Of a DNA stretch of 64,000 nucleotides, positions 35,390 through 47,775 are shown in pieces (within the stretch, counting starts at the first letter, position 1; every line of letters begins with the position of its first letter). Both the position numbers and the translations under genes were made by a program. This stretch comes from Buxus sempervirens (lineage: Eukaryota > Streptophyta > Magnoliopsida > Buxales > Buxaceae): NCBI GenBank assembly GCA_947561395.2, contig OX387187.1, forward strand, positions 40,467,829-40,531,828. The letters are read 5' to 3'. The notes below the pieces were generated by a model, which saw only the letters and a program-made list of their open reading frames with translations, was not told the origin of the DNA and searched no databases.

Positions 35390-36420
35390 ACAGTGCTGCA
35401 GCCATGGAATGTAACCACCGTGAATGGCTATGCATGAAAAAAAAATCTTGACACTGCGAACAGTGCTGAAGCCGTGGAAGGCAACTGCCGTGAATGGCTA
35501 TGCTATGCATGAAAGAATCTTGACACTGCAAGCAGTGCTGCAGCCATGGAAGGCAACCACCGGGAATGGCTTCCCTGAAGGCTGTGCAATCTCGTGTGTG
35601 GGAAGGGTAGCCCTAGGGTGGTCATCTTGAAAGCTGTGCTATCCCATGCAAGAGAAGGGTAGCCGAAGCTGTGCTATCCCGTACACGAGAAGGGTAGCCC
35701 AAGGTGGATGCCGTGATTAGGGCCTTCTTAAAAGCTGTGCTATCCCACACACGAGAAGGGGAACCGAAGCTGTGCTATCTCGAACATGAGAAGGGTAGCC
35801 CAAGGGTGGTCGTCTTAAAAGCTGTGCTATCCCGTGTTTGGGAAGGATAGCCGAAGCTGTGCTATCCCAGACACAAGAAGGGTAGCCCAAGGGTGGGTGC
35901 TGTGAGCTGTGTTATCTTGCATATGAGAAGGGTAGCTGAAGCTGTGCTATCTCATATACAAGAAAGGTAGCTGAATGCCATGAATGGCTTATTTCTATCC
36001 CGTGTATGGGAAGGGTAGCTCAAGGGTATGTGAGTTGTGCTATCCCGTGTATGGGACGGGTAGCTCGACGGTATGTGAGCTGTGCTATCCCGTGTATGGG
36101 AAGGGTAGCTCAAAATGCATTTGAAAATTTTTGTCAATGACTTTCGAAATCTTGGTTCTGGTGCCGTGGATGGCACAATGGATTTATGGAAAAGCTTCAT
36201 GATTTGTGTCATGGATGGCACAGTGGTTTTGAAGGCTCCTGGTGATTGTGCTATGGATGGCACGATGGTTTTGACAGATTGGTTTGGAGAAACTTGAAAT
36301 GATGCCATGACTAGCAAATTTTGAAATCAAATGTTATGAAATAGCAGAATTGTGGAATCAAGTGCAATGGTAAGCAATTCAATGTATGCCCTGAGGCATT
36401 TTGATGTCGCCTGGTGGCGA
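35390..36420. repeat. Element C leader arrays of stem-loop repeats
   Basis: Three neighbouring repeat types. (1) 35390-35580, about three units: CACTG...CAGTG hairpins (CACTGC/GCAGTG in one) plus GCCAT...ATGGC. (2) 35620-36110, about eleven units with arms GCTATCC/GG(A/G)TAGC around an 11-13 nt loop; a perfect example is 35826-35851. (3) 36155-36265, three units GTGCC...GGCAC around (G/A)TGGAT, followed by TCGCC/GGCGA at 36404-36420. Non-coding. Confidence 0.8.
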
Positions 36421-36599
36421 TTTGGTTTTGAAAATTCTTTTTGTGCATTTTTCAAAGCGGAAAAAGTGCTGATGCAGGAACGGGTGTACTTGTGATGTGA
36501 AAAATGGTTCATGCATGTGCAGGAAGGTAAGGACAAGTGTAGCAAAGCTTACCATCCTCGGACATTGTATCAAGCAAAATATGCAAACTGAATTGCAAT

Positions 36600-37902
36600 G
36601 TGTGTGCAATCCTAAAAGAGGTTGGTGCCAGCGAAGGCACGACTCCTAGACATACTCGTGTAAGGAAGTACGTCTAAGTCCAAATCAGTCTTTTTATCTG
36701 TTCTGAAGAATCTCTGCAGTCTGATTGAAGAGCTGCTTACGACTTGCCAGCAATGGCGAAAGAAGGCTGGAAAAGTGTTCAATCCTAGGGTTGTTGGGAA
36801 CCCTAGGAAAGGGTATAATTGACTTCCTAGGGGTAGGCTGAAAAGGTCCTAGATCTAGGGTTTCACTACCCCTGTTCTAATCTGGCCTGCTTTCATCTGC
36901 CTTTCTAATTTGGCCGGCTTTCATCTACTTGAAGACTGATCTGGGTTTAGTGCGCTTCCTACAGACTCAATGGATCAAGGCCCACAGCTCACGGGACTCG
37001 ATGCATGGATCTGGGGTGGCTCCCCTGATCAAAAGTAAGTAGGCTTCCTATTTTAGGGCTGAGGTAGCCACGAATCTAGGGTCCGCTCAAATAATGCAAA
37101 AGGGTAGGGGTTGCTACCCCTGATGGACTCTTGAGTTTTAAGTTGGTTTTACTCTTCTCATCTTCAGCATTCACATCTCATTCTCAATACTTATGGTTTA
37201 TCAAGAAGCAATAGGTTGGGAAGGGTACCTAGCCAGAGGCGCCTGCCTACAAGGGTCTGAGCCAAGTACTAGACCCTTGCATACCATGGCAAGAAACCAA
37301 TGGCGCTAAGGAATCCAACAACCTGGGGAGATTGGTTTACCCTACTTTCCTCGGCAAGCCAAGGGATCGTGGGGCTAATACCATCCCAAAAATAAGTTCA
37401 TCGAAACAGAAGGGTGGCTGCTAGAAAAGTCTAGGTTTTGGTGAAGAAGAGCAGTACATCATGGATCCATTCAGGGTCGGATCATCCACGCAGTCTCCCT
37501 CGTGCATGTCACCCCATATAGTTATTAAAGTAGGAAAAGATTCTTTCACAGTGTGGTGGAGTGCTCTTGTGTGTGGTTGGGCTAAGTACTATGTCTAGTT
37601 GGATGAGTTTGATCTGGATATTTGACCGACAACGAGTTCCTTGCTGTCTCGTTTATAGTGAAGTACAGAATCGACACGCAATACGATGTCCGGGTGAGTC
37701 CCCAGGTAAGTGGAGGGTCATAGGGAACCACTTAAATTCCACCTTACTTAGGTAATTATCGCGTCCTTTATGACAAGACTCCCCAGATCACGCAATTACA
37801 CGTATTCCGCATCTCACTAAAGTAGGACAATAAGTAGTACCTAGACCGATCTATATCCATCTAAGTTGACTCTTTGAACCAAGGTCCGATTGGGTTGAGG
37901 GG
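36600..37902 (-). other. Element C conserved leader block
   Basis: Collinear with 15460-16790 of E1, and in its PBS-proximal half with 41700-42360 of G. It lies directly next to the PBS. No reading frame is shared among the three. Confidence 0.8.
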
Positions 37903-37921
37903 TCCCCAGCGGAGTCGCCAA
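37903..37921 (-). promoter_or_regulatory. Element C primer binding site
   Basis: Minus strand TTGGCGACTCCGCTGGGG, separated by two bases from the LTR end. It fits a tRNA ending in GGAGTCGCCA. Ogre/Tat elements are reported to use tRNA-Arg; I could not match the tRNA here. Confidence 0.85.
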
Positions 37922-37923
37922 GC

Positions 37924-40467
37924 TGTGTGCACCCGAAAATCGGTCACACGACAAGGCGCACGTGAGAGTGCGCTCCTCGGGACTATTTTGGAGTGGCCAT
38001 TGCCTGAGAGGTGCAGGCAAACACAAAGGGGCACATATATGGGCCTAATTTTTCTAGTTTGCGGCTTTATTAGAGATCTGAGCAAGTTCTCGGTTACGTC
38101 TAGGGAAGTCCAAAGACACCCTAGCCCGCCTTGTCAGTCGACGGGTCCCTCGGGTCTCCCTGGTTCAAGTCAACTTAATTTCACCCAATTCCTAGGCCAG
38201 CATGCAATTTATTTGGTCCGGTGGGGACCATTGAAGGGGCAGGTCCCTTTAATTTGATTTTATCTTTTTATTTCCTTTTGGTTGAATGGGTCGGGTACGG
38301 GCCCCCGTTGAGAGGCCCATTTGAATCCAAGTTGGGCTTCAGCCCAAGGCCTAGTTCGTGTTATTGGGTAACCCTTATTGGCTTTGGTTACTTTTGGTTT
38401 AAATATTGGTTAAGTATTTACAAAAGTGGTGGGTTAATACTTTTAGGGCTCAATGGGCTTGGATTTAACCCATGTGCAATTAATCAGGTGGCATTGGGCC
38501 CGTTGTTGAAAAGGGCCATGGTTGGGCCGGAATGGATGTGGGCCCCGTTGGAAAGCCCACGAAGCCTTGTGGGTCCAGATGGGCCCATGGTCTCGAAACA
38601 GGCTTGGGTTAACCCAAAAAGGGTTCGAATTATAACAAAACGGGTCAAATTGGGTCCAACCGAGTCAAAAAATTGATTTTTCAATTAATTACAAAATTCG
38701 ACTGCATATGGAATGCGGTTCAGGCCCCATTTACGACAATGGCACAAATCAGCCACCAGATTGATTCATTTGCTTCTTGGGATGCCCACCGACTCCTGTT
38801 GGTGTTTTCCAAACCTTCCACGATGGTTCAAATGTCTTTCTCCTAGCTCAAACAGCTTCCTTGCAAGGTGCTATCAATATCGGACTACCATACATCACGG
38901 ACCACTAATTAGATTTCAAAACAGGGACTCCAGGGGTCCCTGTTTGAGGCAAAACGCACCCATGCCTATGTAGTTCCTTAAAGGAGCTTCATGGAGATTC
39001 AAAGAGGGTGCCTTAATCGAGGCTCGAGTTAATCTTAGCATCCAAGCATAAGTCGTGGAACATGAGAATTAACCTATGTCTAGCGCTCCTAGCTTGCTTC
39101 CTCATCATGGACTTCTTACCTTGATGGTGCTATCATGCAAATAAGGAATAACAAAAGAAGGGGATGGAGAGGGAAAATAAATTATGGATACAATAAGAGT
39201 GCGTAGGAGGACATGCCCTCTTGAATAAATCACAAGCCGAGGAAACCAAATACCCCTTATTTATATGGTTTCTCTTGACTAATTTGTCAACGTGTCTTTC
39301 GTCTCACCCTTTTGAACAGGTTCTCCCCCTCATCATGGGGAGTCCAGTGTCATGCACAGGAACAGCAAACAAGTGAGAGAGATATAGCAGAATCAAATCC
39401 TTAAGAGAGCTCAACAAAGAAACTTGTCAGAATAGTCTGATTTTCACATATGTTAAATACAAAGCGATGGAGAAGCTCGCCTTGCTATTACCTTTCTATT
39501 TTGAGGTGTTGAGGTTCCCCTGTTGATGTGGACAGCACTTCGACTCCTTAGTTCCCAAAAATCACCTCTGTTGGCTCTTTTTGTGAGTGAAAACAAGAAA
39601 AAGGAGAGAAAGAAGAGGATCTAGGGGTATTTTGGGTATAGGAAAAGTGTTTGGGTGTGTAGGAGGTGGTTCAGAACATTATCAGGTTGTTGGAGGGGCA
39701 GAGGGATGACAGGGTTCAAAAAGGCCTCCTAAACAATGGGGTGAAAAAGCCTATTTATAGGCATTTTTTCCGTGTCCGCATTTCAAATACGGACGAGCCG
39801 CCCATGCGCCAAAATCTCGCCGAATCGGCCAGCTGTTGCTGTACGGGACGCGTGTCCCGTTTCTAGAAGGGTTGTCCGCATTTAAAATGCAGACACGCAC
39901 GTTTTAAAAATGCCGGACTTGAAATTTTTAATCAAATTTGATTTTTTAAAAGATTTTTATCCAATTTTAGTATTATTTTATTATAAAAATCTTAGATTTT
40001 TTATAAAAATATTATTAAAATATTAAGATATTTTTAATAAATATTTATTTTATTTATTTATTCTACTTTTTGCTGCTTTTTTGTCACATGGGCAGTTTTC
40101 TTGCAACTTCAACTGGCCATAACTTTTTTGTCCGACGTCTGATTTCAGCAAACTTAGTGTTGTTGGAATCAGCTCGGAATCCTCTATTCATTGGGATCAA
40201 TTTGGGTAGCTGAATTGGGGTCGAACAAAAAGTCAACTTTTGCTCCCCCAAAAGTTTAACCGGCTCATAACTTCCTCATCTAGACTCCGATTTGAGCAAA
40301 CTCAGTGTCGTTAGACTCGTATTGGAATCCTCTATCCATTGGTATGAAGTTTGGTGGTCAATTAGCACTTGATCAAAAAGTCAATTTTTGGCCCCCTCAG
40401 GGTTTGACTTTTCCGATTATAATTTCATTTTCTGCATTTTTAGGGGTGCAAAAATCAGGTGTCTACA
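37924..40467 (-). mobile_element. 5' LTR of element C (C-type), 2544 bp
   Basis: Plus-strand ends TGTGTGCACCC and AGGTGTCTACA. Minus-strand order: U3 with two GTTGACTTTTTG subrepeats (40080-40400), AT-rich tract, TCCGCATTT palindromes (39775-39900), TATA 39752-39759, then R/U5 with GTGGGC/GCCCAC stem-loops (38538-38560). The donor-like GT of the sister LTRs is changed here (near 39430). It resembles C1 more than C3 or C4. Confidence 0.88.
39752..39759 (-). promoter_or_regulatory. TATA box of element C LTR
   Basis: TATAAATA on the minus strand within CCTATAAATAGGC. Confidence 0.7.
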
Positions 40468-41690
40468 CTCTCTATAAAATCTTTTTGAGGAAAATGTACC
40501 CAAAATCTTTGTTATTTAAAATTTTGAGATAATTCCAGTTGTTACACTTCCTAGACACCTAAATCCTACTTGTACATTGGTTGGATTCAAATGAAAACAA
40601 TCCATAGTTTGATTTGGGTTGACATCCGAAATTTTAGAAAAACTATTCAGGTCGTTCAAAGGCGCGCTCGAGCGCTGCTTCGGGCGCTCGGCCAAATCAA
40701 TTTTGACAACTCTCGGGTTCTGAGTTTCTTAAAAAAACATAGGTGGGGCACCCGCATTCACACTCGAGTGGCAACGAGCGGTCTCGCCTTCTATCTAATT
40801 TTCAATCGGGCGCCTGACTGGTCACTCGAGCGGCGGTTCAGGCGCCCTCACGATTCCTCCGGTTCACAAAAGTCCGATTTTTGCAATCTTTTTGGGTTTT
40901 CAAATCTCACTCATTTCTATGGTTTTTGGTCTCTAAATTGTCTCTAGCATATGCGGTTACCTATTTCTTACAAAACCCCCCAAAAAAATCCCTCCTATTT
41001 ACAGGGATAAATGAATTGATACCAAAATCCCAAAATATACATTTTCCATACGAAAATGGGGAAAATGAGAAAACTAGGTTAGGGTGGTGTTGCTTACCTT
41101 TTCTAAACAATCCAGCAAGCTTCCTAGCTCACAATCCAACCCACGAACAACACCTCTATGTGCTTCTTGAGTGATCCTCCTCAAATCTCCAAGCTCCTTC
41201 ACAATCCCACCAAGATACCCAAACAAAAATCTCCCTTGTGTTCTTCTTCTTTTCTTGCAAGGATTCTTCACTCACTTAACTAGCAAAAGGATTAATGAGA
41301 GAATAAGAAGTAGAAGATGAGAGTAAAGAGTGGGAGAGGAGAAGAGGAAATGGAGAGAAGAAAATGGGAGTGGAGTTGGGTGTGCATACGAATGGAGCAG
41401 GAATGAGCTCCTCCATACTTAAGAAATTTTCCCCCAAATTTTCCAAGGCAACTTCCAATTTTGCCCTTCTCCCTTCAAGACACCAACAATCACCATCTTT
41501 CCATTCTCCTCCTATTACACACAAATTTATCACTTAGCTATTTTTCGTCTCAACAATTAATTTATCTAATAGTCTTGGGATTGCTCACCTTTATCCGTTT
41601 CTAACAAGCCTTGACTTAGCCACTTGGTTGGCTTCAAGTCTAGGCTTCTCCAACTTCACCTACACAATAAATTACACTGTATAGGGTGTG
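40468..41690. other. Unassigned repeat-like segment
   Basis: Not homologous to the other elements in the window as far as I can see. It contains a GC-rich cluster of GCGCTCGAGCGC-like and (G/C)GGCGC motifs at 40660-40850 in otherwise AT-rich DNA, like the palindrome clusters of the LTRs here. A minus-strand open frame of 85 aa (41276-41533) has no recognised domain. It may be part of an unrelated LTR. It ends where the leader of element G starts. Confidence 0.4.
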
Positions 41691-42365
41691 CTAATGGTAT
41701 AGAAATCTGGGGCTTCATATTGAGCGAAGTACTAGACCCTCACATACCACGGCAAGAAACCAGTGGCGCTATAGGAATCCAGAGACTTGGGAAGATGGGT
41801 TTACCTTGCTTTCCCCGGCAAGTCACGGAAGCGTAAGGCTAATACCATCCCAAACGTCAGTTCATAGGAATCAAAAGGGTGGCTACTAGAGAGGTCTAAG
41901 TTTTGGTGAAGAAGATGCAATATCCGCAGGACAATTCATTCAGGGTCGGATCATTCACGCAGCCCCCCTCTTGCGTGTCACCCCACGCAGTTATTATTAA
42001 AATTGTAAAGATCCATCCACGGTGTGGTGGGTGCTCGTGTATGCAATTGGGCTGCGTGCTATGTCTAAACGGATGAGTTTGATCCGGATATTGATTGATA
42101 AAAGGGCTTCTTTCCATCCCTATATAGTGAAGTGAAGAATTGGCATGCAAAACGATGTCCTGGGAGAGTCCCCAGGTAATTGGAGGGGTCATAGCGGTCC
42201 CGCTTAAAACCAAATTACCTTAGAGAATTTTCTCATCCTTTATGACAGGACTCCCCAGAATACGTATTTACGTGTATTCTATGCCTTACTAAAGTGGGAC
42301 AAAAGAGGTTCCCTAAATCAATCTATATCCCCCTTAAGTTGACTTATTCTAACTAGGGTCCTACC
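41690..42365 (-). other. Element G leader, lower part
   Basis: Homologous to the PBS-proximal leader of E1 (16140-16790) and C (37250-37900). The blocks GGCAAGAAACCAGTGGCGCT, GGGTCGGATCATTCACGCAG and GTCACCCCACGCAGTTAT are shared. It is interrupted by element B at 42366 and resumes at 58175. 42361-42365 (CTACC) is the lower TSD of B. Confidence 0.8.
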
Positions 42366-44192
42366 TGTGAGACATGGAAAAAATCAATTCAATGACTTCC
42401 TGATCATCATACGGGATTGGTTAAAAACAAAGAGTCGCCACCATTCTGTTTAGGTGTGAATGGACACCAAAATATCAAATAAGCACAAAAAGACAAATTT
42501 AGGGTAAAAATAACCCTCTAAAAAAAACAACCAGAGATGGGTAAGGGGATTAGGTTATGAACAGGGAAAGGTGTTAGGCACCCCTATTCATCCACACAAA
42601 GTGGTTGCCAGGTATTGTTCATGTTAAAATAAAGGAAAAAGGGCTTACTACAAAAATCATGAAAAATCATAAAAAAGACAAAAATGTATGTTTTTTCATA
42701 CGAATAGCCTGATTGATCCAGAACTTTCAAATATGATCATACCATTCCTAGGGTTTCATGATTAAAATAAAATTGAGATAAAATCAAATAAAACCAATCT
42801 AAAGTGAAAACTTCAAAAATCTGGCTTCAAGTTAAATTCTAGAAATCTAGAAAATAATAATTTTTATAAAATATTGCAGAATTGAACTTGAATAGTCCAA
42901 GATACAGGTATAGCCCAAATTTCACATTAAATCAAGAAATCAAAACCAAAAATACCCACGTTGATGAAGAACATCAAAAGGGGAGAACTTAGACCGTAGG
43001 GTCTTCTCTCAATAATGAAAAAGGACTGAAAAACCATATCATGAAACCATAGAAGTTACTTTCAGGCTTCTGAATCCAGATCTATCACATAGATTATGAT
43101 AGATCCAGGATCTTAGCCTAATATCACAAAAATCATGAAAACAGTGCTGTAGGTGCAAAAGTGGCGAAAATCCAAATTTTAGGAGAAAAAGAGGATTTCA
43201 TGCTATAAACATCATAATCATCATAGATTCATAGGATTCATTCAGATTCAATCACTAGATTTTTAAAACACTAGCAGGATATCCAAAGCAGCCATATCTC
43301 ACAGATTAGAGCACATGGGGGTCTACCCTATGGATTCACCTGTTCTGTTTTCCCCTATCTCTCTCTTCACGTTTTACGGCTAGAGAGGATTCTTGAGGTA
43401 CTTGGAGATAGGTTTGGGTATACAAACACAATCAAAGGCCTTATTCTAGAAGAAAGGAGAAAAACAGATATGGGGTTCTATTATAGGAATCCACCTGTTC
43501 CCCTTTCCCCTAGCTCTCTCTTCACGTTTTACGGCTAGAAAGACTCTTGAGGTACTTAGAGTCAGGTTTGGGAATACAAGATAAAAGGAGGCCTTATTCT
43601 ACAGCAATGGAGAAGATCATATTACTTCTAGAATTGAAGACATAAAATAAAAGGGAAAAGGGACTTACCTGGATTGAGCAAGCAGAGCAGCAGGGATTCC
43701 TCTCTTCTCTTGGAGCTCCTTAGACTTCAAAATTTCGTGGCCTTTTGCTTAAGGAGAGCTCCTCTATTTTATAGGCAAACCCAGGGGTAAGGCTGGTCCA
43801 AAGGGATATACCATGATCCACCAAATTGGATTGAAAATAAGGATAATGCCCATCCATGACCAAATAGGATAAATAAGAGATTTCGAAGGGATAAATGAGA
43901 GAATTTAAATCTCTCAGAGAGATATTTGGGTGCAGATAAGGCTCCAAAATCGAAAAAGGTAAAATTTGCACAAAAACACCCGTGCCCGTATATACATTGC
44001 GGGCAAGTGCTGCCCGCAGTGTTAATACGGGCACGGCATGCCTGTATATTATTTGCGGGCGCGACCAGCCCGTAAGTAAAATACGGGCAATGCATGATTG
44101 ATGAAATTTTATGCATTTTTGACCTGTTTCAAATCCCAATTACATATTTTCCATTATTTTCTCATTTTGTAGTGCAATTTGGGGTGTCTACA
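42366..44192 (-). mobile_element. 3' LTR of element B, 1827 bp
   Basis: TGTGAGACATGG at the lower end and GGGTGTCTACA at the upper end. About 95 percent identical to the 5' LTR by hand count over about 450 bp. It carries 18 bp near 43905-43922 that the other LTR lacks, the TATA box at 43766-43773 and the donor-like site at 43663-43668. Confidence 0.95.
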
Positions 44193-44207
44193 ACTGCCCC
44201 CTATTTG
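44193..44207 (-). promoter_or_regulatory. Element B polypurine tract
   Basis: Minus strand GCAAATAGGGGGCAGT lies directly upstream of the 3' LTR start TGTAGACACC. It is purine-rich and in the expected place for plus-strand priming. Confidence 0.7.
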
Positions 44208-47200
44208 CTGGTAATTGGAACCAATTACGAGCAAAGAGCAAAAAGACCCACCAATTGCACTTTTTGAGATTTTGTCTAACTAATTGCATTTTACAAGGAT
44301 TAAATGGATGATTTTGGAAAAAGAATTTGTGTGGAAGATTTGCTGAAAAGTTCCTAACCTTAAGGGGTAAATCCTCCTATCTAGTCTCACTGAGCACTCA
44401 TGGCTATGAAGTGAGATTTTACACAATTTTTAAACAAAAGTGGGTAAGGTGGCAATCCTTGCAACTTACAACTAATATAAAAATTAATCTCCTGAACAGT
44501 GTGGAGAAAATGATGAAAAATACAATTTTTCTGGGTGGCCTACAGTTGTAGCACAATGAACAGTAAATAACAGACACAAATCAAAATTACACATTTGAAA
44601 AACATCTCATTAATTGAACTTGCTTTGGTCAAACAAAGAAATGATAAAAACATGGATTCGAAGATAGCCAATAAGACCCCTGCTTGAAGTCTGATGGGGT
44701 GGCGTCTCTTCCTTATCTCAGATTTCTTGGAGCTCTCGTGGCTATTAAAAGAAATATGAGACAAGCAAATTTTGAAAAGAATGTGGATTTAAAATTGACC
44801 ACTGCAAACTCAATTGATTTTGATGTTTTTCACTTTTTGAATTTTCCTGGTTGATTTTCTTATTTGATATACCTGGATGCCATTTGATGCCCAAACCTGT
44901 GCTTGAATATTTTGCAACTTGCTTTTGCTTCTTTATCTTCTTGTTCTCTCAATAACGATGTATGTGCCCTTACTACCCATAACCTGTCTTCATGCTTTTT
45001 AATTGCCCAAGTGAATGCCCTCATCTTGATTGATGGATCATGATCTGTTGATCTAACCTCATGCCTTTACAACCCATGATCTGTCTTTCATGCCTTCTTG
45101 CTGCCCCAGTAAAATCCTTCTTCATGATTGAAGAATTGGGAACCCTTGTTTAACGAAGAAAGCATGCCATTGCTTTGAAGCCTTTTTTTTTCTTTCAAAT
45201 TCAAAGACTAAAGCTTGACTGCTTTTTCCAAATGTTGGAATTCATTCCAATGAAAACCCAAAAGGAAAGACACTGAGCATGCCCCGGTTTTGATTGTTTG
45301 AAGAAGTATTTGCCCCTCAGTAGAGATGATCATCTTTTTTCCTTTTTCTCTTTTTTTTTCTTTTTTCTTTTTTTTTTCTTTTTTTCTTTTTTTCTTTTTT
45401 TCTTTTTTTCTTTTTTTATTTTTTTCTTTTTTTTCTCTTTCTTTTTTTTTTTAACCTTTGCCAAGAAGAAACCCTAATAGAAGAATGCAAATGCAAACAT
45501 AAGAAAATATGTTTTATACTAGTGGCCTCAGAATTCTCTAATGCTTGCAAAACCAATGTTTTATGAAAAGATATAGATTCTCATCATAGGCCAAAAATAT
45601 TTTTTTTTGCTTTTTTGTGTTTTTATATTTTTTTGAAAAAAATGATCCAATAACTTATTAGCATATAGTCCAAAAGAATTAAAATCAACTTGAATAATGA
45701 GAAGATTATTTCAGAAATTGAAGAAAGACCAAAATAAGCCTTCGGAACCTTTAGAATCATTCCCATGACCATCGGTTTGTCAATTGATGCTCCAGATATG
45801 ACGACTCTTTCAATCTGACTATTTTGCCCCAGTCTAGAAAGACATTTTCCTTCATTCAATTGAAGAGCAATTGTTTCTCTATTGTATCCATGATATGAGA
45901 ATTTATGACTTTGACTTCAGCAATAATTTCCTAAGGGCAATTTTGATGGCCATCAACTTGTTCATAGATGATTCATATCATAGTTCTGATTATGTTGCTT
46001 CAGTCTTGAAAAGAGAATTTTCCTCAATCACTTGAAGAGTGACTGTATCTCAAAATAACCACCAACATGAGGACTTCACCTGGATCTATGCCAATTCTGG
46101 ACTTTCCTCTCTAACGATTTCCTTCTTGTAGATAGCTGATTATTTGCCATGTAGTGCCCTTCTGGGTTTTCACTACATTTTCTCCATTTTTTCCTTTTTC
46201 TTTTTTTTTCTTCTTTTTTTTTATCCTTCATCACCAGCAACCATGTAGTCAAAACTGCCTTAATTTAAAATTTCTTAATCAAAGATGACTTATGAATGTG
46301 ACGAAACGAAAGCTTGGTGTTAGTTTAGAAAGAAAAGGAATAAAAGTCTCAAATACCATATGATCAAATGGGTTAACTGAAATTGTAATTTTCAAGGCAT
46401 TTCTTCCCTTAGAATGAATACAAAATTGCCCCAAGTAATGAAGTTCTTCCCCCATTTTCATTTCTTCATTTGAAACTTATTCTCCAGTATTGAACTTCTT
46501 TTTCCATTCTTCTCATCACAATTTTGAAGACATTCTCCAAATATCCCATAGCATTTGATTATCTTTTTTTCTTCCTTTTTTTTTTATTTCTTTTTCTTCT
46601 TTTTTTTTTTATTTCTTTGCCCCATTTTCTGAAAGCGTATTCAAAATCCCTTTTGAACTTCAATAATTGTCCCTTCATTACTTTTTTTTTATGCCTTAAT
46701 AAATTTGCCCCAGTGTGGGGTTACAATTCTCAGTTTAGGTTACTTGGAAAAATGTATCAAGCTCAAAGGGTCTAACTAGGGATTTCAAAATTTTTGGGGA
46801 TATAAGAAAGAAAGGCCTCTTATCATTTTAAGAAAAATTTAAATTTTAGACTTGGTAGAGTTGCACTACATGACTGGCTCAGGATTTTTTCTTCTCTTTT
46901 TTTTTCCTTCTTAATCACCTTCTGTCAACATGAAAGCCACTTTAAATAGAACTTCTGTTATGAACAAGTTCTTCACCTTTTGATCAATCTTATGAATTTG
47001 GATTCTTTCCATCAAATGATGCCCAATTCTATTTCCAGCGAAAAGGTCAGATTCTCCCATATTTTCAAGTGCAAAGCCCCAAAATTTCTTTAAACAATAT
47101 TATCGACCTCCCTTTGAACGAATCAGCAAGTTGTGCGATCCTTTCTGTATTCTAATGAAGGAACTTCAAATCTTCTTCTATCTCTTTTGTTGAAGACTGT

Positions 47201-47775
47201 GGGTCATCTTTGGTTCCAAAGGCCATAAAATTGGTCACTACATAATTTTGGAGAGTATTCTTCTCATGACACTTAAAAGGATTTGAATTTTCTTATAAAA
47301 TGTCTTTTTCTTTGATTTTGGTCTCAAAATTGAGTCCAATGTCGAAGTCATATTCAACTTAATGAAATTCAATGGGAAATATAACTCATAAGTAAAAAGG
47401 ACCCTGTAGAAAACCTTTTTTCTAGAAAAATGTTAAAGGGGAAAATCTTTTTTTTTTTTTTTTGAAGAGTCTTTATTGAAATCACTTCCTGAGAACAAAG
47501 CTCTTTAGGATCCTTAGGAAATGTGCATTCTTTTTATGCGGGTTTCTTTTCAAAGAACAAGGGAATTTGAGAACTGCCCCAGTTCTCCAAAGCAAAAGCT
47601 GATTTTTCTTTCTTTTTCAGAAAACTTCTTTCTCCTACTGAGTGAGGTAAGCATCTCTTTTCATTATTTGGGATGATCTCCTTTGCTCTTGAAGGAGTTA
47701 ACATCACATTATCTGGAATTTGGATAACTGCCCAATCAATGAAAGGAGGTTCAACCTTGGCTTCATTCTCTTCTT
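44208..47775 (-). other. Element B 3' non-coding region
   Basis: No pol homology. T-rich on the plus strand, with a poly-T/CTTT tract at 45337-45455 and others at 46190-46222 and 46560-46620. TTTGCCCCAGT-like phrases recur (about 45108, 45825, 46699 and 47575). 46700-46825 matches 33040-33150 of element C. Its conservation between B and C suggests a cis role or shared origin. Confidence 0.6.

Noticed and set aside
25074-40467. LTR at 37924-40467 and C3 as the two LTRs of one element C
   Set aside because: Their U3 ends differ by roughly a quarter of positions, far more than the B pair, and no PPT is visible beside 31312. They seem to be different subfamilies.
41276-41533. Possible small host gene (85 aa, minus strand)
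   Set aside because: Low-complexity Ser/Phe-rich end, no domain, no splice or promoter evidence, and it lies in a repeat-like segment.
45337-45455. Poly-T/CTTT tract as a regulatory element
   Set aside because: Simple-sequence tract in a non-coding 3' region; no specific signal beyond composition.
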